Origin: JAGPCK01 sp041675505
GTDB lineage: Bacteria > Bacteroidota > Bacteroidia > UKL13-3
Length of the DNA stretch: 64,000 nt
NCBI GenBank assembly: GCA_041675505.1
Contig: JBAYTR010000015.1
Location: 29,122-93,121 of the forward strand
Direction of reading: 5' to 3'
Shown here: positions 20,101 to 28,950 of the stretch, piece after piece
How positions within the stretch are numbered: the stretch's first letter is position 1
Layout of the letters: the number at the start of each line of letters is the position of its first letter
Program-made: the position numbers and the translations under genes
Notes under the pieces: generated by a model
Told to the model about the DNA's origin: nothing
Database searches by the model: none
What the model saw: the letters and a program-made list of their open reading frames with translations, nothing else

Positions 20101-21492
20101 ATGAAATCAGCTAATCGGGTAAAACCAATTTTTCTATTATCACTTTTTCTCAGTGTATTTGCGGCACCCATTTATGCGCAGCAGCATAATGATTCACTTG
20201 TGGTGAAGCAACTGTTTAATGAAGCACTAAATAAAGGTAAAGCATACGAAAACCTCAGGTATTTATGTAAAAATATCGGGCACCGCTTGAGTGGTAGCGC
20301 AAATGCACAAGCTGCTGTTGAATACACCAAACGATTAATGACAGAGTATGGGTTTGATAAAGTATACCTGCAACCTGTTTCAGTTCCTAAGTGGGTAAGA
20401 GGTGAAAAAGAACAAGCCAAAGCGATACTTTCAAACGGGAAAAGTGTACCCTTGAGAATACTTGCCTTAGGCAATTCAAAGGGCACCGGACCAGAGGGAG
20501 TCAAAGCACAGGTTGTAGAAGTAAAAACACTTAAGCAGTTGGATTCGTTGGGTGAAAAAGAGATTAAGGGCAAGATTGTATTTTTTAACCGACCAATGAA
20601 TCCTTCTTTCATTACTACTTTTGAGGCGTATGGAGATGCAGTTGACCAACGCTCTATAGGGGCGAGTATGGCGGCAAAGTACGGTGCTGTTGCGGTAATC
20701 GTAAGGTCCATGACTCTTGCTCATGATACTTTTCCGCACACGGGGGCATTGCGGTACATTGATTCCCTGCCTCAAATTCCTGCAGTTGCTATCAGCACAA
20801 ATGATGCGGATGTTCTAAGCATTTTTGTTAAAAAGGATAAAGGAGTGGAGGTGTATTACAAAACACTTTGCGAAATGCAGGGCGAGGTAATGTCATACAA
20901 CGTGGTGGGAGAAATAAAGGGAAGCAAATACCCCGAAGAAGTCATAGCAGTTGGCGGTCACCTCGACTCTTGGGATGTGGGAGAAGGGGCACATGATGAC
21001 GGAGCCGGCTGTATACAATCAATTGAAGCATTGCGCCTATTCAGGTCGCTGGGTATAAAACCTGCGCGCACTATAAGGTGTGTTATGTTTATGAACGAGG
21101 AAAATGGTTTAAGGGGTGGTAAGGCATACGATGAGCAAACCAAGGGAGAAAAGCATATTGCGGCAATTGAATCAGACCGAGGAGGGTTCACACCCAGAGG
21201 ATTTTCAATTGATACGGATAATGCAGCGCACGTTCAAAAGATTAAAAGCTGGAAACAAACACTGAGTGCTTTTGGTTTAGATAAAATAGAAGCAGGAGGG
21301 GGAGGAGCCGATATAAGTTTTCTGAAGCAACGCGGGTGCACATTAATTGGTTTTGTTCCTGACTCGCAACGGTATTTTGATTTTCATCATGCGTCAACAG
21401 ATGTATTTGAAGCAGTAAACAAAAGAGAACTGGAGATGGGCGCTGCCTCAATGGCTGCGCTTATCTGGTTACTTAGCGAGAACGGGCTCTAA
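20101..21492 (+). CDS. M28-family zinc aminopeptidase, secreted
   Basis: The 463-residue protein has a signal peptide ending APIYAQ, a protease-associated insert (about 130-250) and the M28 catalytic domain. The two-zinc site is readable: H and D in GGHLDSWD, the bridging D in AHDDGAG, the E-E pair in MNEENGLRGG, the D in ESDRGG and the last H in FHHASTD. The family includes plasma glutamate carboxypeptidase-like enzymes that cut di- and oligopeptides in the periplasm or outside the cell. The 3' end overlaps the convergent response-regulator gene by 24 bases. The exact peptide preference is not readable. Confidence 0.92.
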   Translation: MKSANRVKPIFLLSLFLSVFAAPIYAQQHNDSLVVKQLFNEALNKGKAYENLRYLCKNIGHRLSGSANAQAAVEYTKRLMTEYGFDKVYLQPVSVPKWVRGEKEQAKAILSNGKSVPLRILALGNSKGTGPEGVKAQVVEVKTLKQLDSLGEKEIKGKIVFFNRPMNPSFITTFEAYGDAVDQRSIGASMAAKYGAVAVIVRSMTLAHDTFPHTGALRYIDSLPQIPAVAISTNDADVLSIFVKKDKGVEVYYKTLCEMQGEVMSYNVVGEIKGSKYPEEVIAVGGHLDSWDVGEGAHDDGAGCIQSIEALRLFRSLGIKPARTIRCVMFMNEENGLRGGKAYDEQTKGEKHIAAIESDRGGFTPRGFSIDTDNAAHVQKIKSWKQTLSAFGLDKIEAGGGGADISFLKQRGCTLIGFVPDSQRYFDFHHASTDVFEAVNKRELEMGAASMAALIWLLSENGL

Positions 21493-21873
21493 TTTTGATT
21501 GCAGCGTATTCATATTTAAAGGCTTCGATAACATAGCCTCAATGTTCTTAATGTTGGCAGCATTTAGTTTATCTTCCAAATCAATGGAAGAGGAGAGTAT
21601 AAATATTTTACTTTTCTCCACAAAAGCAGGGTTTTGAAGCGTAAGTTTTTCAGCCAGTTCAAACCCGTTCATGTCAGGAATTTGCAAATCAATCAGGAAT
21701 ATTACATCAGTTAGTTTTTCCTTGTTTGTTTTGATGAACTCAAGCGTAGGTTGTGATTCTGTAAACGTGTAAACATCTTTGCACAGTTCCGACAGTTCAA
21801 TGAAACGCTTGTTAATCAAAAGATCTATATCACTGTCATCTACAAGAACGAAGGTGTATTTTTGTGTTCCCAT
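21469..21873 (-). CDS. Stand-alone response-regulator receiver protein
   Basis: The 134-residue protein is a single REC domain: acidic pair D12/D13, phospho-acceptor D62 in FLIDLQIPDMNG, the Ser/Thr switch region (SSS near 94) and K117 in LSKPL. There is no output domain, so it probably passes phosphate on or binds a partner, as CheY- or Rcp1-type proteins do. It is the last gene of a five-gene operon, eight bases after the REC-kinase gene, and overlaps the M28 peptidase gene at the 3' end by 24 bases. Confidence 0.92.
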   Translation of the reverse strand: MGTQKYTFVLVDDSDIDLLINKRFIELSELCKDVYTFTESQPTLEFIKTNKEKLTDVIFLIDLQIPDMNGFELAEKLTLQNPAFVEKSKIFILSSSIDLEDKLNAANIKNIEAMLSKPLNMNTLQSKLEPVLAK

Positions 21874-21881
21874 GTATTGTG

Positions 21882-22964
21882 TTAATCTAATGCAGGAATT
21901 AATATTTTAAAGGTTGTCCCCATGGTTTGATTTGATTCAACATCTATACTGCCTTTCAGTTTAGTTACGGCTTCTTTTACAATATATAAACCAATTCCTG
22001 AGCCGCTGTTGGGGTTATTTCCTCTGAAAAACATTTTAAATATATTGTCTTTTTCTCCATCCTTCAGGCCGATACCGTTATCTGATATAACGATGCTACA
22101 TTCTTTTGAAGTGCAGGTAATATTTACATCAATAGTACTTTTCACTTTGTCCTTATCGTGGTACTTTACAGCATTGGATATAATATTACTGAGAATAATG
22201 CGGAGTTTGATGGGGTCTGATTTAAAGTTCGATACCTGATTGATATGAATATTGAAATCAATTTTGCTGAAACCCGGCATAAAGTTGAGTGATTCAGTAA
22301 TATCTCCTATGAGTTTATTAAAGTCAATAGCACCAATATGAAAATCACTACGGGAGTTTTTATAATAATCAATAATACTCAGAATAAACTTGTCAAGTTT
22401 GTGAACTGACTGCTCAATGAGTTTAAGGTACTGGTTGCTGTTTCCTGTTTCTAATTCTGATAACTGCACAATTCCGAGTATGGACATAAGCGGTGCGCGT
22501 AAATCATGCGAAGCACTGTAAACAAATTTATCCAGCTCATCGTATGCTTTTTGTAGCTCAGTATTTCTTTCCCTTAATTCTTTCCGGGTTTTGTAAATAT
22601 CATAAGCATTTTCAATGGCAGTTCTTACATAACCATTATCCCAGGGTTTATCAATAAAGCGGAATACTTCTCCTTTGTTGATGGAGTCAATAGCGGCATT
22701 TATATCACTGTACCCGGTGATAAGTATTCTTAGCGGCTCTGAGTACTGGTGACGTATTTTCTCAAAAAACTGCACACCCGTCATTACCGGCATACGTTGA
22801 TCTGCCAGAACTATATGAATTTCATGTTTTGCAAGAATTTCTTCAGCTTCTGCAACAGAGGTTGTGGTGTAGATATTATACTCTTTGCGGTATTCCGCCT
22901 TAAAGCCGTTAAGGTTTGCCTCCTCATCGTCAATATAAAGAAGATTGATATGCGGTTTTGGCAT
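21882..22964 (-). CDS. REC-histidine kinase (response regulator fused to kinase)
   Basis: The 360-residue cytoplasmic protein begins with a REC domain (D12/D13, acceptor D55 in VLADQRMP, K106 in IDKPWD) of the RpfG-like sort, followed by a short coiled coil (about 120-145), a HisKA dimerisation helix with H153 in SASHDLRAPL, and an HATPase domain with N-box ISNAVKYH, G1 DNGIGLKDG and G2 GSGIGLYIV. No sensor or membrane part is present, so input probably comes by phosphotransfer from another kinase, most simply the membrane kinase encoded just upstream (14-base gap). Its REC domain is clearly related to the divergent REC gene at 27109. Confidence 0.93.
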   Translation of the reverse strand: MPKPHINLLYIDDEEANLNGFKAEYRKEYNIYTTTSVAEAEEILAKHEIHIVLADQRMPVMTGVQFFEKIRHQYSEPLRILITGYSDINAAIDSINKGEVFRFIDKPWDNGYVRTAIENAYDIYKTRKELRERNTELQKAYDELDKFVYSASHDLRAPLMSILGIVQLSELETGNSNQYLKLIEQSVHKLDKFILSIIDYYKNSRSDFHIGAIDFNKLIGDITESLNFMPGFSKIDFNIHINQVSNFKSDPIKLRIILSNIISNAVKYHDKDKVKSTIDVNITCTSKECSIVISDNGIGLKDGEKDNIFKMFFRGNNPNSGSGIGLYIVKEAVTKLKGSIDVESNQTMGTTFKILIPALD

Positions 22965-22978
22965 GGTGAAAGGTAATA

Positions 22979-25138
22979 TTATTTGAGCAATTTAGGAAGT
23001 TTTATAACAAATTCAGCACCTTCGCCCGGAGAAGAGTTTACCTGTATGCTTCCCTTGTGCATTTCAATAATCTTGTACACAATAGATAAGCCCAGCCCGG
23101 TACCTTCTCCCACTTCTTTGGTAGTAAAGAAGGGGTCAAACATGTTGGACTTTACCTCATCGGTCATGCCCATGCCGGTATCAGCAATTTTCACTACCAC
23201 CATATCGTTCTCGAAAGAAGTGCTTACCGTTATTTTTCCATGCCCGTCTTTAAAATTTCGTATGGCATATATACTGTTATTGAGCAGGTTCATAAAAACC
23301 TGGTTGAGCTTGCCCGGATAACATTCTATATCAGGAAGACTACCCAATACTTTTTCAATTTTTACTTTATCTCCCAGCTGGTTGTTAAGCAATATGAGTG
23401 TGGAAAGAATGCCTTCATTAATGTTGGCGTGTTTTATCTCCGCTTCATCAAGTCGGGAGAAGTTCTTGAGGCCCTTTACAATTTCCACAGTTCTGGATGC
23501 GCCCTCTTCCATTCCTTTGAGCAGCATTTCAATTTCTTTGCGTATATAATCGTAATCAATTTCTTCTTTGAACTGCTTAATGTTGGTCATTAGAGATTTG
23601 ATTTCATCTGCGGTGAAATTCTCTTGAAGCAGATCATATTTTTCCAGAATGGCAATGAGGTCGTCCACATCCCTTCTTAACGGACGGATGTTGGAGCTCA
23701 CAAAGTTGATGGGATTATTTATTTCATGTGCAATACCCGCTGTAAGTTGTCCAAGCGAGGCCATTTTTTCTGCATCTACCAGTTGTGTTTGTGCGTCTTT
23801 TAATTGCGTAAGTGCGTTGCTTAAATCAGTGTTCGTTTCCTGAAGTTCAAGGGTTCTTTCCTCTACTTTTTGTTCCAGAATAATGTTTTGTTCGCGCACT
23901 ATACGCTCATTTTCCCTTAGCGCCATCAAGGCCTCTTCTTGCGATTTTTCTTTTTCTATCTTCAGAATATTGATTCTGTCAGCAAGTGCAATGGAGAGCA
24001 AAATGGCCTCAATAGCAGAGCCAAACTGGATGGACGATGAGGTGATGTTATTAAAAGGCAATACACCCACATCCTTTAACACAAAAACAACAATACTCAG
24101 CAGAAAAGCCGACCAGGCAATAATGAAGAAAAGTGCCGGACGAGAATTAAATTTGATTCTCACATATATGGCAGCAAAGAGCATGGCAAATGTTAGTCCC
24201 AGAGCAAAAAGGTTGAGCAGGTTATAGGCAATGTGTTTTTGTTCGCCCAGCCCCACAAAAAGCGGAATAAAATAGAGCACGCAAAACGTAAGTAACAGCT
24301 TATTGATTTTTGGCGTGAGGTTTTTTATATCCAGAAATTCGCGAAGAAATCCGATAGAGGTGAATGCCGTGAGACAAGAGAAAAGGAACATGCTGTACTT
24401 TTCAAAAGCAGGCCACTCAGGCCACAGGTATTTGAAGCCGTACCCTTTTATACTTATTTGTGTCAATGCAACGGAAAGAATGTACACGATATAAAAGAAA
24501 TAGATGCGATCTCGTACACTAAAAAGGAGAAAGAGGTTATAAAGAAAAATCACCAACATTATGCCGGCATATAATCCAAAACCCATGTCATCAACCAATC
24601 CGGCTTTATAACCTGCCTTGGCAGACCCGAAATAGACGGGTACCTGCATTTCACTATAGGAGTTGAGCAGTAAATAGCACTCAAACACAGTTGGGGTGTC
24701 AGTCACGGGCAAATCAAAGACATAGTTCGGGTTATCGTACGTTCTTTGGCTGTAGAAATTATTTTTGCTGATAGTAGTTGCGGAAAACGGATTGCCTGCT
24801 GAACGAGTATAGAATGTAATATTTTCCAGCATGGGGTTGGCAACATTTATCACCATTCTGTTTTGCGCGCTGTTGCTGGCCATAAACTTCACCCACAGGT
24901 TAAAAGTTGAAACCTGCTCATGTGGTATTTCCGTTTTAATTTCTTTAAAACTTTGCCCGTTCTTACTTACTGCTTCAATGTCGAGCAGGTTTGTTGTATC
25001 CTGAAATACCAGCAAATGATTTTTGTTCAATAGAATAAACGGATCATTGGCAGCAACAGAGACAATATCGGTTTGAGAAAAAACAAAAAATGAAGTAAGA
25101 CTGAATACTAATGCAAAGTAGAGTTTAAGTGTTTTCAT
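22979..25138 (-). CDS. 7TMR-DISM membrane sensor histidine kinase
   Basis: The 719-residue protein has a signal peptide (ending FVFSQ), an extracytoplasmic 7TMR-DISMED2-type beta-sandwich domain (about 30-180), seven hydrophobic segments (about 185-395, beginning DMGFGLYAGIMLVIFLYNLFLL), a coiled coil (400-460), a HisKA helix with the phospho-His in GIAHEINNPINF, and an HATPase domain ending in GEGTGLGLSIVYKI. 7TMR-DISM proteins are seven-helix receptors joined to signalling outputs; their extracellular domains are thought to bind carbohydrate-like or other small ligands. It lies six bases after the acyltransferase-like gene, which makes a product-sensing role for that enzyme plausible but unproven. 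Confidence 0.93.
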   Translation of the reverse strand: MKTLKLYFALVFSLTSFFVFSQTDIVSVAANDPFILLNKNHLLVFQDTTNLLDIEAVSKNGQSFKEIKTEIPHEQVSTFNLWVKFMASNSAQNRMVINVANPMLENITFYTRSAGNPFSATTISKNNFYSQRTYDNPNYVFDLPVTDTPTVFECYLLLNSYSEMQVPVYFGSAKAGYKAGLVDDMGFGLYAGIMLVIFLYNLFLLFSVRDRIYFFYIVYILSVALTQISIKGYGFKYLWPEWPAFEKYSMFLFSCLTAFTSIGFLREFLDIKNLTPKINKLLLTFCVLYFIPLFVGLGEQKHIAYNLLNLFALGLTFAMLFAAIYVRIKFNSRPALFFIIAWSAFLLSIVVFVLKDVGVLPFNNITSSSIQFGSAIEAILLSIALADRINILKIEKEKSQEEALMALRENERIVREQNIILEQKVEERTLELQETNTDLSNALTQLKDAQTQLVDAEKMASLGQLTAGIAHEINNPINFVSSNIRPLRRDVDDLIAILEKYDLLQENFTADEIKSLMTNIKQFKEEIDYDYIRKEIEMLLKGMEEGASRTVEIVKGLKNFSRLDEAEIKHANINEGILSTLILLNNQLGDKVKIEKVLGSLPDIECYPGKLNQVFMNLLNNSIYAIRNFKDGHGKITVSTSFENDMVVVKIADTGMGMTDEVKSNMFDPFFTTKEVGEGTGLGLSIVYKIIEMHKGSIQVNSSPGEGAEFVIKLPKLLK

Positions 25139-25144
25139 ACAGTT

Positions 25145-25867
25145 TTATTTTGCAGCGGCTCTTTTTAAAGTGAGATCAATATTTACACAGGCCTTTCCCT
25201 TTGGTCCTTCAGCAAATATCTGTTGTATCGGTTTATTCAGCAAATTCACCACCTCTTGCCGCTGTTCTTCCGCTGCAGTGCTTAATAAAGGCACATCATT
25301 TATAACCAGCGAGGTGGCCACCAGGTCAAGTTTCGGGTAATAGAATGTACCCTCTTTACCTATAGAAGTTTCAATCACAAATCCATAGGTTTTGGCCATA
25401 GCCACAGTGTAGGGCGCACATAAAACAAACAGGGAGCCCATGTCAAGCATTCGTGCCAAAGTTACTCCCATGCGGGTAAGTAAAATGCTCAAGCCATGGC
25501 CGGCTATGTCTTTGGAGTTCCATAGTCCGCATAATTCTCCGGTTTTATTTTTGGCATATTCTGCCACCAGCGGGTATATCTTGGTATCTACTATTCCTAT
25601 GGCTTCTTCAATAGGTAAGGGTTGGGTGTCATTGGCAATATGTACTCTCTCCCCACCATAAGTATGTTTTCCATCTTCAGATTCTACTATGATAACAAAA
25701 ACTCCCGGATTATAAAACCAGTCGTTTTTTGCTGAGGTAACTTTGGTTACGCCATAGTCACGTAAAACATTCGCATGTCCTTCCGCAAAACGCCTGCACG
25801 ATTCAACATCATCAGGTGCTCTGAATACTCTTACGCGTATGTTTTTTTCCCTTTTCTGATCTTTCAA
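25145..25867 (-). CDS. GNAT-like acyltransferase, possibly N-acyl amino acid synthase type
   Basis: The 240-residue protein resembles the GNAT fold as used in FeeM/autoinducer-synthase-like enzymes: an N-terminal strand region VRVFRAPDDVESCRRFAEGH; the central GELCGLWNSKDIAGHGLS with a long helix; and a late MAKTYGFVIETSIG resembling the GNAT motif B F/Y-GF signature, then FYYPKLDLVAT. The assignment is from pattern, not a database search. There is no ATG near the start; translation likely begins at TTG (25865-25867), which overlaps the TGA stop of the ThiF-like gene, so the two are translationally coupled. Substrates are unknown. Confidence 0.6.
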   Translation of the reverse strand: MKDQKREKNIRVRVFRAPDDVESCRRFAEGHANVLRDYGVTKVTSAKNDWFYNPGVFVIIVESEDGKHTYGGERVHIANDTQPLPIEEAIGIVDTKIYPLVAEYAKNKTGELCGLWNSKDIAGHGLSILLTRMGVTLARMLDMGSLFVLCAPYTVAMAKTYGFVIETSIGKEGTFYYPKLDLVATSLVINDVPLLSTAAEEQRQEVVNLLNKPIQQIFAEGPKGKACVNIDLTLKRAAAK

Positions 25868-27000
25868 TGGCGATTTTGTTTGATGGCTAGGTCAATATCA
25901 AAATATAATCTGCCAGACAGTGTTGCTTGTTTTAAAAGTATTTGCCTGCACGCTTCAGTAGTTATTGCTCCTCCGAGGAATACTGCTGAAGAAAGCTGAG
26001 GCCAGGAAACAATAGTTTTACCGTATTCCTTCATGGAGAATTTTAATCTTTCCGAGATATTCTCCGCACTGATTATTTTCATCACTATCGGAAGTTTTTC
26101 CTGTGGTGTGAGGTTGCTCAACTCCTGATAAGAAATATCTCCGACCAAACCATGCAGAACGGGTAATGTATTGTCCAGATCAAATCGTTCAATGTCCAGC
26201 ATTCCGCGGTCATTGGTATCCATTACTACCGGTATTCCATGTTCACGTGCTTTGAGTCTGCACAACAATTTAATATCGAGGCTATCACATTCATCTACCA
26301 ATATATCCAATTTTCCCCCGTCACACAAAAACGATTCTATATTGTCTTCGGTAACCCCGTTTTTAAATATTTTGAGTTGAATAAAGGGGTCCAGCTCTGA
26401 TATTCTTCTTTGTGCAATAACCCATTTGGGCAGGCCTATTTCATGTATACCGGCCTCCAGTCTGTTCATGTTGCTCAGGTCGAGCGAATCAAAATCAGCA
26501 ATTCTGATTTCACTGCACACACGTTCCATGGCCAAACAAACGGCAATGGTCATTCCTACCGATAAGCCAATTACACCTATCTTTTTTGATTGCAATTCGA
26601 CTTGTTCTTCCCGGGTGATTTTATACAGATTTCTGCTGGTTCGCAGCTCCATATATTCTTCCTCATCAAGCAAATGAACCAGTTTCTTGCTCCAGGGGTA
26701 ATATACCCATACCCCATATTCCTGTAGTGAGGTACCTTTAAGAAGGTCTGAAAGAAAATGTTCTTTATTTAATTGAACAGGAGGAATGTGTGGATTACGA
26801 ATTCGTTGCAACTCAAAAAGCTGTTCTTCTATAGTGTCATATACTTCGCAATCCGTTACAGATTGAAAGAGTTCTGACAAGCGAGCCTTGTCCTGTTCCT
26901 TGCTCAAACGGAAAAATTGAGGGGTATCCTCAGTAGAAAATACACTATCCTTTGCCGCACCTCTTTTCAGACAGACGGTAATATCGTCCGACATTTTCAT
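25864..27000 (-). CDS. ThiF/E1-like adenylyltransferase
   Basis: The 378-residue protein has about 130 N-terminal residues of unknown type, then an E1/ThiF/MoeB Rossmann domain: glycine loop IGVIGLSVG (141-149), the acidic strand end IADFDSLDLSNMNR (167-180) and the later D-T-N-D-R-G (261-266). In this family the fold adenylates a carboxylate with ATP. The zinc CxxC pairs and a recognisable catalytic Cys of canonical E1 or MoeB are missing. It recalls the N-terminal half of the mycobacterial Rv1355c/MoeY type, but without the nitroreductase domain. It is first in the operon and overlaps the acyltransferase gene. A ubiquitin-like partner is not encoded nearby. Confidence 0.8.
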   Translation of the reverse strand: MKMSDDITVCLKRGAAKDSVFSTEDTPQFFRLSKEQDKARLSELFQSVTDCEVYDTIEEQLFELQRIRNPHIPPVQLNKEHFLSDLLKGTSLQEYGVWVYYPWSKKLVHLLDEEEYMELRTSRNLYKITREEQVELQSKKIGVIGLSVGMTIAVCLAMERVCSEIRIADFDSLDLSNMNRLEAGIHEIGLPKWVIAQRRISELDPFIQLKIFKNGVTEDNIESFLCDGGKLDILVDECDSLDIKLLCRLKAREHGIPVVMDTNDRGMLDIERFDLDNTLPVLHGLVGDISYQELSNLTPQEKLPIVMKIISAENISERLKFSMKEYGKTIVSWPQLSSAVFLGGAITTEACRQILLKQATLSGRLYFDIDLAIKQNRH

Positions 27001-27108
27001 TCGCTTAATTTTTCAGCAAATTAGAAATTATTCGATGAATTATTGTATGAAGGCCATGAATATTTGAAATTTTAGTAAAAAATTGTTTTAAGACCTTTAA
27101 TTTTGTGT

Positions 27109-27582
27109 ATGGAGTTGGACGAAAAAACGAAAGTTAACATACTGTATGTGGACGATGAAGAAAACAATCTTCAGTCGTTTAAAGCAGCATTCAGAAGGGA
27201 TTATAATGTTTTTCTGGCTTCGTCAGGCTTTCAGGGGCAGGATGTTTTGAAGCAACACACCATTCACATTATTGTAACCGATCAACGCATGCCGGGGATG
27301 ACCGGTGTAGAATTTTTGGAGTCTATTTTAGATGAATACCCTGATGCTATGCGCATTTTGTTAACGGGTTACAGTGATATTGATGCCGTGGTGGATGCAG
27401 TAAATAAGGGCAAGATTTATCATTACCATCAAAAACCGTGGGATGAAAATCTTTTGAGAACAGTTTTCAAAAACGCCTATGCGCATTACCGTTTAGTTGA
27501 GGACAATAAAGAGCTTACTCAAAAACTTATTGTGGTCAACAATCAATTGGAGTTTATGCTGCGTCAAAAATTGCTGGATTAA
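27109..27582 (+). CDS. Stand-alone REC protein, divergent from the ThiF operon
   Basis: The start is the ATG at 27109; a TTG six bases earlier falls within a TAATTTTG promoter-like box (27098-27105). The 157-residue protein has a REC domain with D15/D16, acceptor D58 in IVTDQRMPGMTG, and K109 in HQKPWDE, followed by a helical tail (about 120-157) that could form a coiled coil. The RpfG-like QRMPGMTGVEFL signature and the GYSDIDAVVDAVNKG segment are shared with the REC part of the kinase at 21882-22964, so the two arose by duplication. No output domain is present. The position facing the operon suggests a shared pathway. Confidence 0.9.
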   Translation: MELDEKTKVNILYVDDEENNLQSFKAAFRRDYNVFLASSGFQGQDVLKQHTIHIIVTDQRMPGMTGVEFLESILDEYPDAMRILLTGYSDIDAVVDAVNKGKIYHYHQKPWDENLLRTVFKNAYAHYRLVEDNKELTQKLIVVNNQLEFMLRQKLLD

Positions 27583-28932
27583 TTAATCCTTTTGATTTAC
27601 CCATTCGGCTATGTTGTTTATAACGTAGTTCGGAACGTTAGCTCTTATTTCATAGTCCTTGGGTGAGCTTTTCTCAGGGCTTTCTGTGAATACATGATTC
27701 AGATTCGGGTATAAAATAAGTTGCACGTTTCGCCAGATTTTTTTCAATTTGTTTTCCCAAATGTTAAAATCTTTTATTGTTACCTGATAGTCGCGGGCAC
27801 CTTGCAGCAGCAGAATTTTTTTATTGAGTTTGCCTGCTGTAGCTACCTGATTGTAGTGCATTAAATCTACCCAGTAAGCTGTGGGTAAGCCCAGTGGCAA
27901 CTCATCCGGTGATGCCAAAGCCAGCCGAACACTGTCTTTGAGTATGGCTGTACTTGCTTTGTATTTATTCAACGTTTCTTCCTCCTCAGTGCTTAAGGTG
28001 TCATTCAGCATAAAAATATACTGGAGTTGTTCTTCCACCAAAACTTCCAGCGGGCGGGCATTGGCTGCCATCATAATAATACCCTTCACTTTTTTATTGT
28101 TTGTGGCTATACGCGGGGCACACATACCGCCCAAGCTGTGGCCAAGTACATAAATTTCTTTTTTGTTAATACCTTTTTGAATGCTCATCAACTCAACTGC
28201 TTCTTTAGCATCATTTATTACTTCTTCATCAAGGTTGAGCAGTTCAATATCATCTACACTTTTACCACCGTATACTTTGGTGCGTTTATCGTATCGGAAA
28301 GTGGCTATTCCCTTTGCGGCTAAACCTAAGGCCAGGTCTTTAAAAAGTTTGGTATTACCCAGTGTTTCATCTTTATCATTGGGGCCCGAGCCATGAACCA
28401 TAATGACAACGGGAACTTCTTTTGCCGCTACCGGAAGGGTTAGAATACCCGGCATTTTATATTTACCGTTGACTAAGGTGAGTTTGATTTCCGAATAATT
28501 TTTTACGTCAGGAGCATAAGAGGGCCATATATAATCAGCCTTGGGTCTGGATGGAATAATCCGAATCATGTTCACATACCCGCTGCTGTCATACGTTAAC
28601 ATCAGCTCGTATGCAGCTTTTCTATACCTGCACAGTTGAAAATAGGTGATGTTATCCTGAAACAATTCAACTTCTGGTGAACCAATCGAATCAAGTTCGC
28701 CACTTTCGCGTTCTATATTGCTCCATATAAGTCCTAAACGCTTAGCACTTAATGCGTCTTTCGTTTCCTCATTAAAGGCGGAGTAAACAGAGTCGAACTG
28801 ATGCAGCAGAAGGTACTGCAGGATACGGGCACTCTTCATTTCCTGTTGCGCAAAACCAGCACGAGTGAGCAACAAAATGAAAATTACAGTTATGCTTAAA
28901 CGGATTTTTCTTTTTTGTGTTAATGGTTTCAT
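27583..28932 (-). CDS. Secreted alpha/beta hydrolase with N-terminal DUF3887-like domain
   Basis: The 449-residue product has a signal peptide (ending TRAGFAQ), a first domain of about 100 residues (QQEMKSARILQYLLLHQFDSVYSAF) like DUF3887, and an alpha/beta hydrolase domain: oxyanion strand VVIMVHGSGPNDKDET, nucleophile elbow GHSLGG, and the catalytic His in YPNLNHVFTES near the C-terminus. Enzymes of this make are serine esterases or peptidases of the periplasm; the substrate is not known. The stop codon abuts the REC gene stop with no spacer, so the genes are convergent. It is divergent from the barrel gene at 28951. Confidence 0.87.
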   Translation of the reverse strand: MKPLTQKRKIRLSITVIFILLLTRAGFAQQEMKSARILQYLLLHQFDSVYSAFNEETKDALSAKRLGLIWSNIERESGELDSIGSPEVELFQDNITYFQLCRYRKAAYELMLTYDSSGYVNMIRIIPSRPKADYIWPSYAPDVKNYSEIKLTLVNGKYKMPGILTLPVAAKEVPVVIMVHGSGPNDKDETLGNTKLFKDLALGLAAKGIATFRYDKRTKVYGGKSVDDIELLNLDEEVINDAKEAVELMSIQKGINKKEIYVLGHSLGGMCAPRIATNNKKVKGIIMMAANARPLEVLVEEQLQYIFMLNDTLSTEEEETLNKYKASTAILKDSVRLALASPDELPLGLPTAYWVDLMHYNQVATAGKLNKKILLLQGARDYQVTIKDFNIWENKLKKIWRNVQLILYPNLNHVFTESPEKSSPKDYEIRANVPNYVINNIAEWVNQKD

Positions 28933-28950
28933 ATCTTCGCGAAGTTAGTC

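Noticed and set aside
21469..27000. The ThiF-containing operon as an antiphage E1-E2-JAB (Bil/CBASS-type) system
   Set aside because: No E2, JAB peptidase, ubiquitin-like protein, nucleotidyltransferase of the CD-NTase type or effector is encoded next to it; the neighbours are signalling proteins.
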